Origin: Tricholoma matsutake
Lineage: Eukaryota; Basidiomycota; Agaricomycetes; Agaricales; Tricholomataceae
DNA: 64,000 nt
NCBI GenBank assembly: GCA_026075535.2
Contig: AP026540.1
Location: 3,286,001-3,350,000, forward strand
Direction: 5' to 3'
Below, piece by piece: positions 1-11,328 of this stretch; positions within the stretch are counted from its first letter, which is position 1, and each line of letters starts with the position of its first letter. The position numbers were made by a program, and so were the translations under genes. The notes beneath the pieces were generated by a model. It was not told the DNA's origin. It saw only the letters and a program-made list of their open reading frames with translations, and did not search any database.

Positions 1-540
1 TCCACCTGACGAGCAAATGCTTGTCAGCGTGGGGTGGGTGTGTTGTTGGTTTTGTGGGTCTCCTAGTTCGGAGGGGTTGGGGGGAGGAGTCAGTGATGTG
101 GCATGCGAGGGAGGGGGTAGGTGGGTGCTTACCAGGTGGGTATCCTGCTCTGCAGGTCTCCCAGTTCCCCTCTGCCATCTCCTACCCTTTATCGACACCC
201 TCACATCCTGTTTGGACAGGGAGGAGGGGGCTGGCATGGGTGTCATCGGGTCTGGGTTGATCCCCATTGTTCCATGTTGGCATTGTTCTGTGTTGGTGTC
301 GGCATTGCCCTGTCATCACCTCCATTCCACCCGTGATCCACCCCCAAGCAGTTGCTCAAGGGGCTGGAGGCGGGTGGTGTGTTGTTGGCCCCGGTGCTTC
401 ACGTTCTGGGGGTCCTGGTGACACTCATGATCCACCCTACAAGCAGGGGCTCACAGGCGTAGGGTGGGTGTGTGGGGTTGTCTTGCGTCTGGCCGTTGTT
501 ACCAGTAGAGTAGGACCTACAAAACAAAAGAAACGAGTTA
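1..540. repeat. Diverged GC-rich repeat blocks, no gene
   Basis: Three similar blocks of about 60 bp (near 3-62, 336-400 and 429-490) share a GATCCACC...AAGCA...GGGTGGGTGTGT layout. The part at about 90-160 resembles 11190-11260, including the shared words GTGATGTGG and GGTGGGTGCTTAC. Reading frames here are short and mutually overlapping with no recognisable domain, so I see repeat sequence rather than a gene. Confidence 0.35.
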
Positions 541-611
541 CTTAGTTTATAAAAACAAAAAGCAAACGAAAAAACTTATGTTTGGGTCCATGTTCCATCC
601 AGTTGGCTTAT

Positions 612-690
612 TTGTGGGTGGTGGTGGTGGTGGTAGAGAGAGGAGGGAGGGAGGTGGCGTTGACGGTGGTGGTGGTGGTGGTGGCACATT
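612..690. repeat. (GTG)n simple repeats
   Basis: Two runs of GTG/GGT trinucleotides (about 614-637 and 664-686) separated by a purine-rich GAGAGAGGAGGGAGGG tract. Confidence 0.9.
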
Positions 691-766
691 TGATGATGCA
701 GCAATATGCTTTGTCATACACAGCCACACCACAGTACCTAATGCAGGTAGATGATACCTTACACAA

Positions 767-846
767 GGTACTGTGGTGTAATGGTTATATTGTGCATTAT
801 GATTACATAAGCAACCTACAGGGATCTGGGTTCGATTCCTTTTCTT
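767..846 (+). repeat. tRNA-like Pol III promoter (SINE head or tRNA pseudogene)
   Basis: An A box TGGTGTAATGG (774-784) and a B box GGTTCGATTCC (829-839) sit at tRNA-like spacing, 7 nt in from a possible 5' end. The boxes resemble Gln/Glu-type tRNA, but the anticodon and acceptor arms do not pair cleanly, so a functional tRNA is unlikely. The start forms a 14-nt inverted repeat with 726-740 (AGGTACTGTGGTGT). A minisatellite follows immediately, so this may be the head of a SINE. Confidence 0.5.
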
Positions 847-865
847 ACACACTTTTTCAGTGGAA

Positions 866-1150
866 TCCGACTGGACTCCCAGTGGACTCCAACCGGACTC
901 CAACTGGACTCCACTTGGACTCCACTTGGACTCCAACTGGACTCCAACCAGACTCCAATTGGACTCCACTGGACTCCACCGGACCAGTCCGAGTGGAATC
1001 TGGTGTTTGAGTGGATTCCACTCAGAGTTTGGTTGGACTGGACTGGGACTGGACTGGCAACTTTGCAGGCAGTTGGCTGGTGACCAGTCCCAGTGGACTC
1101 CAGTTGGACTCCAGTCAGTCTGGTCGGACTCCAGTCAGAGTCCACTAGGA
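866..1150. repeat. 11-bp TGGACTCCAAC-type minisatellite with inverted tail
   Basis: About ten degenerate units of the form (A/C)(A/C)TGGACTCC run from 866 to 985. They are followed by opposite-sense GGACTGGACTGG units at about 1033-1060 and a further TGGACTCCAGT group to 1150. ORFs across it (GLQPDSNWTP-type peptides) are translated repeats, not genes. Confidence 0.8.
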
Positions 1151-1212
1151 AAGGTGGGGGAGTGTAAAGACCTCCCTATAAGGGGCAGGGGCAACATTAC
1201 AATGGGAGGGAC

Positions 1213-1592
1213 TAGTGTTGCCATGGCTTAAGCTGACTTAAGCCGAGGTTTTTTGCTATCTTGGGAAATAAATTACGTAAAATTACCAAAATATTTGAGG
1301 AACTAGATCCCATCAAAAGCCGAGGGGTCTACTGCCAACTCTAAGTGATCAGAGCAGCCATTCCCGAGATATTTAAGTGGCTTTGAAATAGCTCAAGCCA
1401 AGCCATTTTAGAGCTGTTTCAAAGCCATTTAAATATCTCAGGAATGGCTACTCCAATCACTTAGAGTTGGCAGGAGACCCCTCGGCGTTTGATGGGATCG
1501 CGCTCCTGAAATATTTTGGTAATTTTATGTAATTTATTTCCCAAGATAGCAAAAAACCTCGGCTTAAGTCAGCTTAAGCTGTGGCAACACTA
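1213..1592. mobile_element. Fold-back hAT-like MITE, 380 bp
   Basis: The element is almost entirely palindromic. The left half from TAGTGTTGCC pairs with the right half ending GGCAACACTA, and internal blocks such as AGCCGAGGTTTTTTGCTATC recur inverted. It is flanked by an exact 8-bp duplication GGAGGGAC (1205-1212 and 1593-1600). TAGTG termini and an 8-bp TSD are hallmarks of the hAT superfamily. It has no coding capacity, so it would need a transposase in trans. The two halves differ at few positions. Confidence 0.85.
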
Positions 1593-1600
1593 GGAGGGAC

Positions 1601-1871
1601 AGAACAAGGGGACATGATGTGGGGGAGGTCTGCCATCTGTGAGGGGTAGGGGCACTACTGCAAAGAAGGGGAAGGACCTCCCTCTCCCTCCATCTTGCTG
1701 TGAGCTAGATGGTGTTTTGTCTTTTTTTTTAGTATTGTATAGAATTATGAAATACACAAATTCCTCCATCGCTCTTCTTGAGCAGCGGAGGTGTCTTTTT
1801 AAAAAAAAAAGATCATTAAATAAAGTCCCTCTTTAAAAATATTTAATGTCTGTGGCTTAGATATTGTATAC
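1601..1871. other. Short spacer without gene
   Basis: Contains a GGGG-rich segment repeating words of 1160-1200 (AGGGGTAGGGGCA), then an A/T-rich stretch with runs of T and A around 1727-1812. It ends in TATAC, the left target-site copy of element A. Confidence 0.6.
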
Positions 1872-2273
1872 TGTTAGGGCGACACCCACTATCTGCTAGC
1901 TAAGACCATGTGGGTTCTCTCTACAAGAAGGGGGCAGGATCCATGCGCATGATGGGGAAATTGATGGTTTTGATGCGAGGGGTTATTTATAGGTAAGTTT
2001 GTTGAGATAGGCCTTTCACACCAAAAATGTAGGTGGAATACCTAAGAGAACACAACTGGGGTCCCCTAGGCATATATTTAGGGTTTATATACTATGTTAC
2101 ATATATTGTACATTGTTGTTACCGACGCACTTGTACATGCGCATACATTTTGATGCATGCAAAATAAAATTCTCACACTATCAAAATGTAGCGTCATTTG
2201 GCGTCATGTAGCGTAATTCGACATAATAAAATAAAAATGAAAGTTTATTAGGTAATGGGGTGGTTTCCTAACA
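1872..2273 (-). repeat. Element A 3' LTR
   Basis: 402 bp, TGTTAG...CTAACA, matches 7684-8085 over its full length. It lies at the chromodomain end of the element. Confidence 0.96.
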
Positions 2274-2284
2274 TTACCCCCCTT

Positions 2285-5200
2285 TTATGCCTCGACTTCC
2301 AGGCGAGAAAATATTATGTTTGTCCCCTCTGTGAAATTTTGGTAAGGCCGGAATTTCATCCCCTCATACACCATTCTCGCAATGCAACGCGGAGCATTTG
2401 GATCATGTTTAAAGAATTGGGCAATTGCATTATGCGCTCGCTTACAATTCTCTTCGGGTTCCCACGAATTATTTTCATTGGTATAGTTTTTCCACTTTAT
2501 TAAGAACTCCAATTTGTTCCGTCGAAGATGTGAGTATAGAATTTCTTCAACTATGTATTTTGGAGCACCTTCTACTATTATTGGAGGTTGCAGAGTAGTT
2601 TGTTGGCCAGGAATAGTGGGCAGACAGTAAGGGCATAGGCGGGATACATTAATCTTGGGATCAATCTTAAATGATCAGGGTAATTTTAGCACTACCGCAT
2701 TAGGCAAGATCACTTTAGAGATCGCATATGGGCCAACTTGTTTCTCTGTAAGTTTCTTCGAAGGTTGTGGAATATTCAGGTCCTTGGTACTTAGCCATAC
2801 CAAGTCACCAACTTTGTACTCTGGAGTGCGTGCTCGAGTACAATCCGCATGTTGCATCATGTCATCACATGCTTTCTTCAATGCCGCCTCTGCTTCCTCT
2901 TGTACCCTTTGCATCTTAGATACAAAATCTTCTACCGACTGTACTTTGACTTCCCTTCTGGGTTCTACTCCCATGCGAGGATGATATCCATAATTTGCGA
3001 AAAAGGGTGACATACAAGTAGCCAAATGGAATTTGTTATTGTGGGAAAATTTGGCAAATGCCAACCATTCAGGCCAGTCAGTTTGTCGGTAGTTGACAAA
3101 CATATGTAGGTACTGCTCCAACTCCTGATTCATTCTCTCTGTCTGCCCATCAGTCTGCGGGTGATATGCCGTAGATAATTTAGTTTGAATTCCCAATATG
3201 TTGTTTAGTTCTTGCATAAACATGGAAGCAAATTGTGGTCCGCGATTGGAGATAACAGTATCGGGTAACCCATGTAACTGCCATACCTGATTTAGATAGA
3301 GGTGCGCCAAGCCCAATGATGAGGTTTCTGTAGTAGTAGGAATAATATGGACCTCCTTTGTAAAGCAGTCGCATACTACAAATATTGCATCGTACCCTTG
3401 AGCCTCGGGTAATCCGGTAATAAAATCCACAGATATATCTCGCCATGGCGCTTTAGGTATAGGGTTCGGCATTAATTTTCCTGCAGGTTTCTCTGGAAAT
3501 TTCTTCCCCCTCATGCACGTATCACATCCATCCACATACCCCAACACATACTTTGAAATTCTGGGCCACCAATAATTTCTCATTACTAATTCCAACGTCT
3601 TCCATCTTCCTGGGTGTCCGGCAATCGGCGTATTGTGATGTAACCAGACAATCTCCCTTTGCAAATCCTGATCCTTCGGTACATACACTTTTCCTCGAAA
3701 CAACACCAACCCTTGTTCCTCAGCCCATTCGTCTCCTTTGATATTACCTTTCTTCTCTCCCTTCAGAGCTTTCACAGCTTCCACTACTTCATTGTCCATT
3801 TCCGAACATTGTCTAATTTTAGACGACATTTCCATTTCCGAGCTATCTATTAATAGATGCCCTTGACGCATAGCGCAAATGTGAAAGTATTCGGGTTTGA
3901 GTAAGGTAACATTTTCATTGTCCTCGTCCACCCCCCTTTTATGATCAATACGTCTGGATAAGGCATCTGCTTTCCTCATTAAGCTTCCCGCTTTATGGAC
4001 CAAATGAAAGTTGAAATGTGATAGGAATAGTGCCCAATGCGCTTGTTGGCGATTAAGCTTTTTAGTGGACATGAAGTATTGCAGATTTTGATGATCCGTC
4101 CAGATCTCAATTTGATGCATACATCCCTCCAAATAATGCCTCCACGCCTCCAATGCTCGTATTATCCCCAAGATCTCTTTGTCATGCACATCATAATTCC
4201 TCTCCACATCATTCAACCCTTTTGACAAGTATGCACAAGGATGCCATTTGTCATCTTCGCACAGCATTGATAATACCGCTCCAGTAGCAAAATTGGATGC
4301 ATCGGATTCCACTCGCAAAGGGCGTGTGAAATCTACTGGGGCTAATATTGGTCCCTCCACAAACTTCCTCTTCAACTCCTCAAACACTGTCTGCTGCTGC
4401 TCTCCCCACCTCCACACTACTCCCTTTCACGTAAGGTTATGTAAGGGTGCAGCAATTTTAGAAAAATTGTGCACAAAGCAACGATAATAATTTGCGAGTC
4501 CCAAGAAGGCTTGAACCTCCTTGACACGGGTGGGTGCAGGCCAATCTGTGATTGCCTGTACCTTGATCGGATCCATTTTGATCCCGTCAGGGCTGATCAA
4601 TAATCCTAGGAACTCGATCTCGCTTGCCCCAAACACACACTTCTCTGGTTTCAAAAATAGATCATTCTCCACCAACCTCTGTAACACCTCTTGCACTATT
4701 GCTTCATGATTCTCTTCATCCTCCGTGAATATCAGAATGTTGTCAATAAATATTATTACCATGCCTTTGTCTATTATGTCCTTGAAAATGTCGTTCATCA
4801 TATTTTGAAAGGTCGGGGGACTATTAGTCATCCCAAAAAACATGACAAGCAGCTCGAAGGATCTTCAACGCATGGCAAATGCAGCCTTCCACTCATCTCC
4901 TTTCTTTATTTGTACATTGTTGTATCCCCATCGTAAATCCAATTTTGTAAAGACCTTGGCTTTTCCCACCTTATCAATTATTTCTGAGATCAACAGCAGG
5001 GGGTATGCATTCTTCACTGTCCACTCATTCAGATACCTATAATCGGTACACATCCTCTTCCTTTGGTCTTTTTTGGGCACGAAGAATATTGGTGACGTCT
5101 GCAGTGATTTCAAAGGTCGTATCCTTTGCGCAATTGCTCCTTCAGGAATGCATCCACTTCTTCTTGTTGCATCGGAGATAATGGATATACCTTTGACTTC

Positions 5201-5927
5201 TTTGGCACAAACCCTGGCTTCATCTCAATTGCATGATCCCATGGCTTCCACACCGGCATTTGCTCAGACTCCTTCTTTTGGAACACTGACAAATGTTCAT
5301 GATACACTTTTGGCACCCATTCCTCCACTGGCTTCTCCACCTTCACGATATTCTTGTCCCACGACTGTCCTCCATGAACTGCTCTAAAGGTTTGCTTCTG
5401 CTCTTCTTTCTCGATCATGATTGGAACTTCCCCATTTGGCATTTCCTCATCCTCCACTTCCTCCATCATAACAGAATACTTCCTCGGATGTTCTTTCTCT
5501 TTCTTTTTCCTTTTTTCTTTCTTCATCTTCCTCCCATACACATTACATTCCTTAGGACAACGAGTCATTTGTACTTTCCCAGTTTTCCAATCAATTTTGG
5601 GATTATGCTTCTGTAACCATGGACATCCTATTATTAGATTGGTTTTCCCAAGATCACACACTTCAAATACGGCTCGCTCCTGATGCTCCTGATACTTTAG
5701 TACCATAGTCACCTCCTCCTTGATAGTTCCTCCATGATTGACTGTTCTGTCAATATTGTACACCATTATAGGTTGCACCAGCTTGTGTGTGTTAATACCG
5801 TTTCCAGTAATTAAGGATCGATTAATAAATAATCCTGTAGCACCACTGTCAAGCAACACTTCCACATCAATAGCTGCATGCGTGTCCACTGTCTTCAGTC
5901 CCACAGTCAAGGTGATTTCAGGTTCTA
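2285..5927 (-). pseudogene. Element A pol pseudogene (PR-RT-RH-IN-chromodomain)
   Basis: Four open segments on the minus strand. 5910-5110: aspartic protease with LLDSGATGLFI and the RT linker. 5113-4865: RT start ([19 protein letters not shown]). 4843-4427: RT palm, where the usual YLDD reads FIDN. 4417-2675: RNase H (RVESDASNFATGAVL), an integrase HHCC finger (HHNTPIAGHPG...CDTC) and core, where the second catalytic Asp (SDRG) is Asn (SNRG). A chromodomain at about 2512-2400 (FLIKWKNYTNENNSWEPEEN) ends the protein in another frame. Frame breaks occur near 5113, 4850, 4425 and 2672. In the family this polyprotein matures Gag, copies RNA and integrates cDNA, with the chromodomain steering insertion to heterochromatin. 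Confidence 0.92.
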
Positions 5928-5928
5928 T

Positions 5929-7197
5929 TCACGCAGAGTGAATAAAGAATTTAGGGGTTTTCAGAAATGACATGTGACAATTTTCTTTGTTGCATGATTC
6001 GCAACAGTTGTACTCCTCCTCGATTTCCTTTTCTGATTTACTCTGGGTTTCCTTGGATACTAATACATTGTAACAATTCTGGGTCACCAATGGGGAAACC
6101 TTCACTGGGACTCTTCCACAAAATTCTCCTGCTTGCCTTCCTCCTGCTTCACTTCCTCGATTGTAGCTCCCCTGATCTTTCTCTTCTGCTTGCAATACTT
6201 AGAAATGTGTCCTAACTGCCCACAGTTAAAACATTTAAGTGGGGCTCGTCTCCCCACTTGATCAACCTCCATTGCCTCTGCTGGTGCTGCTGACTCCGTA
6301 ACTATAGGTGTCACTGCCATGGCCGGTGGCTGTGCCCTCGGAGTTTGTGCCTGAGGCGCCTTTCCTTTCTCTGACTTTCCTCCTGATGACTTTCCAAATT
6401 TACTACTTCCATACATCAACTTTGACTCCGCCTGTTCCTGCCGATATTGCTGGTCAAGGTGCATTGCCCAATTATACCACTCATCCAACTTCTCTGGCAT
6501 AGAAGGTAGTCGGTAGATAGACTTGAATAAAGAGGGATTTAATCCTGCTTTCAAAAACTCTACCAACGCAGCTTCTCCCATGTCCATTTGCGAAGCTTCT
6601 GCTTTGAACTGCAAAATAAATTCATCCACCATTAAGGAACCTTGGCGCATGGTCTTTAATTTAGCATTGGCTGTCGCCTTTGGATTAGGGTCTCCAAACT
6701 GTGCCTCCAATCTCTCCAGAAATTCCTTGAAGGTTGCAAATGGTTTATTTCCCACGGCAATTTGATTAATAGCCTCATTTCTCCAGAACTGTGCTTTCCC
6801 CCCCTGAATGTATGAGAGAGCAAACATAATCCTAGACTCGGCTGTACAAAACTCGGGCTTCCTCCCATGGATGTACAATACTATAGAGCTGATGAAGGAT
6901 TTTGTATTCTCCATGGTACCATCAAAGATTTGCAGGGGCACGTACTTAGGTAAGCATGCTTTTCCATTTCTGGATTTCTCCACCGTCTCATCCTCCTGCG
7001 ATATCCACTCTACCATCTCCTCCATCTCATCATCTCTTTCTCTTGTTGTCTCTGGCTGTACTTCCACTTGTCTGGGCTGTGATGCTGCCAATACTGACAC
7101 TAATTGCGACATTTGCACTGTGAGCATCAATTTTCGCCTCTAGTGCTGGTATGGGAACAGGATTAGGACCAGGATTAGAAGTTGAAGGTTCGGACAT
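5929..7197 (-). pseudogene. Element A gag pseudogene
   Basis: The main open frame (7130-6102) encodes a capsid-type region (around FISSIVLYIHGRKPEF and GGKAQFWRNEAI) and a CCHC zinc knuckle, CFNCGQLGHISKYC, near its C-terminus. The likely original start is the ATG at 7197 (MSEPSTSNPGPN...), which is out of frame with the main ORF, so a small indel separates them. A second frame (6195-5929) continues with a KSEKEIEEEYNCCESC stretch, implying another frameshift. The family's role is to form the virus-like particle and bind element RNA. Confidence 0.85.
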
Positions 7198-7670
7198 AAT
7201 TGTAGAATCTGTGATGAATCACTTCTTTGACAAATTCAAAATTTTACTTCCAGACCTCTCCAAACGTCTACGGGTCACATGATAAGGTTTATCGAGGTTT
7301 GTCAATGGTTTGTCGTTCGTCAGGCGCCTATTTTGACACTTCGGATCAACAACCCTTCCAACAGTGCCTGATCTCGGAGATATCACTGAATTCGGCTTGT
7401 AACTAAAATAGTTGTCCAAATAGAGTAATGTAAATCGTAACTAAACCAGATCCAATCAGTTGTCTGGTTGCAGCTGTCCTAATGACGAGCGCTGCCTCTC
7501 GATCACTGGCAGTCGCAATGTAAGGCGAGGCCTGGCATCGGCTTATGAAAGAAAAGGTAGATTACGTATATACAAGTACTTCCGGCTCATGCCGAAAGGA
7601 TGAGTAATCGGATGTGGCGCAGTGAAACAATGACGTATGCGCAAGTAAGAGAAGGTGCACTGATATGGGA

Positions 7671-7681
7671 AGTTGTGTTCT
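7671..7681 (-). other. Element A self-primer binding site
   Basis: The 11 nt AGTTGTGTTCT (plus strand 7671-7681) lie 2 nt inside the 5' LTR boundary. The complement AGAACACAACT occurs in the same LTR at 7859-7869. In element RNA these would pair, as the mRNA 5' end pairs with the PBS in Tf1-type self-primed elements. No TGG-type tRNA 3' end complement is seen here. Confidence 0.65.
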
Positions 7682-7683
7682 TC

Positions 7684-8085
7684 TGTTAGGGCGACACCCA
7701 CTATCTGCTAGCTAAGACCATGCGGGTTCTCTCTACAAGAAGGGGGCAGGATCCGCGTGCGTGATGGGGAAATTGATGGTTTTGATGCGAGGGGTTATTT
7801 ATAGGTAAGTTTGTTGAGATAGGCCTTTCACACCAAAAATGTAGGTGGAATACCTAAGAGAACACAACTGGGGTCCCCTAGGCATATATTTAGGGTTTAT
7901 ATACTATGTTACATATATTGTACATTGTTGTTACCGACGCACTCGTACATGCGCGTACATTTTGATGCATGCAAAATAAAATTCTCACGCTATCAAAATG
8001 TAGTGTCATTTGGCGTCATGTAGCGTAATTCGACATAATAAAATAAAAATGAAAGTTTATTAGGTAATGGGGTGGTTTCCTAACA
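7684..8085 (-). repeat. Element A 5' LTR
   Basis: 402 bp, followed on its right by the second TATAC target-site copy. Transcription of the minus-strand element would start inside it; the self-priming match suggests the RNA 5' end lies near 7869. Confidence 0.96.
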
Positions 8086-8343
8086 TATACAAGGTGTAGT
8101 TAAGTTAGTACAGGGGCTATATAATACAAATACAGGATGTTCAACAGTGTAGAATGTCTAAATACGAGGCAAAAATGTGATCAAAACCATGGTGTATATA
8201 TGTGGTGTCACACCTGCAGTGTTTCATGACAGACCATGGGTTAAACCTGTCACCATGGTTATGGTGTTAGAACGGGTGCGGTATTGACAAGTGCAGGTGT
8301 GGTGTGTTAAATTTTACCCATGGTGTGACCCGTGCTACACCCT
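8086..8343. other. Spacer between element A and a pol fragment
   Basis: 258 bp beginning with the TATAC target copy. It contains repeated words around GGTGTGGTGT and CACCATGG but no gene, and I recognise no element end. Confidence 0.4.
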
Positions 8344-9936
8344 AAGGGTGACTAAGTGAGTACCTGGGTGGGCAATGATTTCAAATCGGCCGTGGTTCTT
8401 TTTGGAAAGTTTCCTGGAGGGGCAGGTGGTGTGGATATTTTCTGCAGTGACATAGGCAGAATCACCAACGTTGAAGTCAGGTGCAGGTGCCTGATGTTTA
8501 TCTGCAGGGCCTTGGTAATGCTCTTGAGTGGCTGGCAGCTGTTTCTGGAGCTCTTGATGAAGGTCATCTAGATTGACAATGAACTCACAGGCATGCTGTG
8601 AGGCCAAGTTGTGCTCAGGGAAGATGGAAATGTTTGGGTGGTAGCCTTTGTTGGCAAAGAAAGGGGATACACTGGTGGAAGCAGTGGGTGCATTGTTGTA
8701 GGCAAATTCACCCAAGGGTAAGACATGGGACCAGTCATCCTGCTGGTAGTTACAGAAAATCTGGAGGTACTGTTCCAGGGTCTGATTAAGTCATTCTGTT
8801 TGGCCATCACCTTGCGGGTGATAACCAGAAGTGAAGCAGATCTTCATATCAAGAGCTTTTCCAAGGGAGCAGAAAAAATGGGAAATGAACTTGGATCCCC
8901 AGTTGCAAGTGACATGAGATGGGACACCATGCTTAGAGAAGATGTGGAGGACAAACAGGTTGGCTAATTCCTGAGCTGTGATTTTGTTAACAGTCAGGAT
9001 GAAAAATGCCTTGTTTGGTGAGTCAGTCAACAACAACCAGGATAGCGGTGTGGCTGTTGGAGTCAGGTAGCTGCTTGATGAAATCCATTGAAATTGAGTT
9101 CCAAGGTTGTTCTGGGACCTGAAGTTGCTTCAGGAACCCATGGGGTTTGTGTCAAGGTGACTTGGTTCGCTTGCAAGTGGTACAGGACTTGCAGAAATCC
9201 TAGATGAAGGTGCAGAGGTTAGGCCAGACATATTCCTGGTGGATGAGCTGCAGGGTCTTGTTTTGTCTGAAGTGGCCAGAGAGGATGTGATCATGTTTGT
9301 ACTGCAGGACCTTGAGGTGGAGATCCACAACATCTGGAATGTAAATCCAGTTGAAGTGGCAGAGAAATCCTGCCTCATCTATAGTCCAGTTGGGGTCAAA
9401 AGCTGTCAGCAGACGAGCAGATGATAGCCAGTCCAGGGGTAAGGAGGTGCAGATGTCATTGTGGAGTTTCTCAACATCCATGATTACTGCTTGTCAGATG
9501 ACGGGTGTTGCAAGGTAGGTGGCATGGAGGGATGAGGTGAGTTGTTCCTGCATGAACACAGGTTGGAAATTTGTTGGGTTTATGGAGCAAAGTTGCTATT
9601 TCCCCCTTTGCAGTAGATGTCCCAATGTCTTGTGAGTGTGTCTGGTTTGGCCCCCAATTTTCCAGGGCAGAAGTGGATAATGAGATTGAACTGCAAAAGA
9701 TACTCGGACCATCTGGCTTGACAGTGGGTGAGCAATTTAGTAGTGCTGAAATACTCCAGATTTTTGTGGTCTGTGACCACATCAATCGGGTTTGCAGAAC
9801 CCTCAAAGTATTGCTGCCAATGTTTGAAGGCTTCAAAAATGGCCAGAAGTTTCTTATCATGTGTATCATAGTTTAGTTCAGCAGGATTAAAGGAGTGGGA
9901 ATGGAAGGCGACTGGATGAATTTCACCATCCGCCAT
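8344..9936 (-). pseudogene. Chromovirus pol fragment (RNase H to integrase C-terminus), C-related
   Basis: Collinear with 31443-33040 of element C. In element sense it carries the end of RNase H (9936-9580: VVTDHKNLEYFSTTK), the integrase zinc-finger region (9481-9200: HDHILSGHFRQNKT), the integrase core (9036-8791) and the C-terminal segment (8715-8335: FAYNNAPTASTSVSPFFANKGY, then GDSAYVTAENI). The core ends GQTE followed by TGA, the same stop as in element C. It lacks LTRs, gag and chromodomain, so it is a truncated copy with several frame breaks. Confidence 0.9.
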
Positions 9937-10001
9937 AATATTCCTCTGTCACAGCTGAAAGGACTATGTAAAGCCTGGGCTGTGGAGGCTTAGTGTTTGC
10001 A

Positions 10002-10806
10002 AGTCCAGTCCATAGGACCAAAAAAAAGACCAAAACTGGACTGAATTGGACTGGAAAAGACCAGACCAGAGGTCTATTTATGGACCAGTCTTTTGCAGTC
10101 CAGTTGCTGGTCTTTCACTTTGAAAAATATAGTAGGACCAATGAAAAACCAGTTTAAACCAGTTGCAACTAGCTTTTTGTTCCAACGTGTATTTGACCTT
10201 ACTCCCACACATATTTACTTCATTTTCGGTCCCTGGATCATCAAAAATGGTTAAGAATTGATTGAGATATGACCAAAAACATTTTTGTATGAGTATTTTG
10301 TACAACTTTGATTGCATTGCTTATTACCTGAGCTATATTTTTTTGTACAGCTATATAACATCATAAACATAGCAACAACACACCTAACCATCTGTACCAT
10401 GTGATCTTATTGATTTAAAAGCCAAAATGAGTTGTGACTACAAACTACAAATTACAAACTACAAACCACAACTTGAATGCATATCCTTTCAGTTTTAACC
10501 ATATCTCAGTCAAATCTTGGCAAAATTCCTTAAACATTGAACCAATCTATGGGAAATTACAATATCTATCCATCAGTATAGTATATGTAAGGTATTGGTT
10601 ATAATCATTGAGATACATATGGGTTATTTCTCATGAGAAATTTTATGACAAAAGACTGGTCCAAACCAGTCTTTTTCGGTCCATGGACCAAATGGGACTG
10701 GTACTTAATGGTCCAGTTGTGGTCCCCCAAAGTCTGGGTCAGTCCTAGACCGGTTCCAGTTGATGGTTGCCCCATTTGGAGGTCAAAAACTGGACTGGAC
10801 TGGACC
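10002..10806. mobile_element. Dispersed non-coding repeat with ACTGGACTGG ends, copy 1
   Basis: Starts AGTCCAGTCC and ends GGACTGGACTGGACC; GGTCCA/TGGACC words crowd both ends. The middle matches 48840-49330 in order: CATCAAAAATGGTTAAGAA, GATATGACC, TGTACCATGTG, GGGAAATTACAAT, TTTTATGACAAAA. No ORF is conserved between the copies. I could not find a clear target-site duplication, so the class (non-autonomous DNA element or SINE-like) is open. Confidence 0.6.
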
Positions 10807-11170
10807 TTTAAACACTATGTGAAGCATTGGGGAGAAGAGATGGGAGACATGCATCACTGTTATCGACTAAATGATCATGACTCTTCATTGCTATATTGCA
10901 GTCTTGCTTGGGAATGCAGGATCAGACAGAGCACTGCTGCAGAAGACAACCTTGAACTCTGGCTTCGAGATGACCACCCAGCCCCACCAAATCCACACAT
11001 TCTGAAATTGGTTCTATTTTACCAAGCTTGTGATGGAGGTGGTGATTGACTGATTATTATCATTGCAACTAGTGAGATGCAAGATGCAGCCCAGAGATAC
11101 AGCAGTAATTTACACTCCTCCACCTATTCCGATCAGACTCACTGGAGTCCAGTGGATTTTTTTTTTGGGG
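10807..11170. other. Spacer, nothing recognised
   Basis: About 360 bp of non-repetitive sequence followed by a T9-G11 homopolymer junction at 11158-11175. No coding or RNA feature is evident. Confidence 0.4.
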
Positions 11171-11174
11171 GGGG

Positions 11175-11290
11175 GGAGGGGTTTGGGCGCATCAGTGTGA
11201 TGTGGTGCGTGTACAGGGGTTGGTGGGTGCTTACTAGCCAGGTATCCCCCTTCTGGTTTCAGATTATCTGTCTCGGAAGCCAGTTTGCAA
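11175..11290. repeat. Copy of the window-start repeat
   Basis: GTGATGTGG...GGTGGGTGCTTACTAGCCAGGTATCC parallels 92-150. It lies directly upstream of the LTR remnant at 11329. Confidence 0.45.
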
Positions 11291-11328
11291 TTATCACAGC
11301 CTCGGAAACTCCTATCACCTCCAGCCTT

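Larger units (their letters stand above)
1872..8085 (-). mobile_element. Chromovirus 'A' (Ty3/gypsy), complete but inactive
   Basis: A 6.2-kb LTR retrotransposon on the minus strand. Its 402-bp LTRs (1872-2273 and 7684-8085) begin TGTTAGGG and end CCTAACA, with TSD TATAC at 1867-1871 and 8086-8090. In element sense the order is gag, protease, RT, RNase H, integrase, chromodomain. A polypurine tract lies against the 3' LTR (minus strand of 2274-2287). The primer-binding region is not tRNA-like but complements a site in the LTR. I count about nine LTR-LTR differences, all CpG-type transitions. Coding frames are broken and catalytic residues in RT (FIDN for YxDD) and integrase (SNRG for SDRG) are changed, so it is dead. 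Confidence 0.97.

Noticed and set aside
860..1231. ORFs of DSNWTP/GVQLES type on both strands
   Set aside because: Translated 11-bp minisatellite, not a gene.
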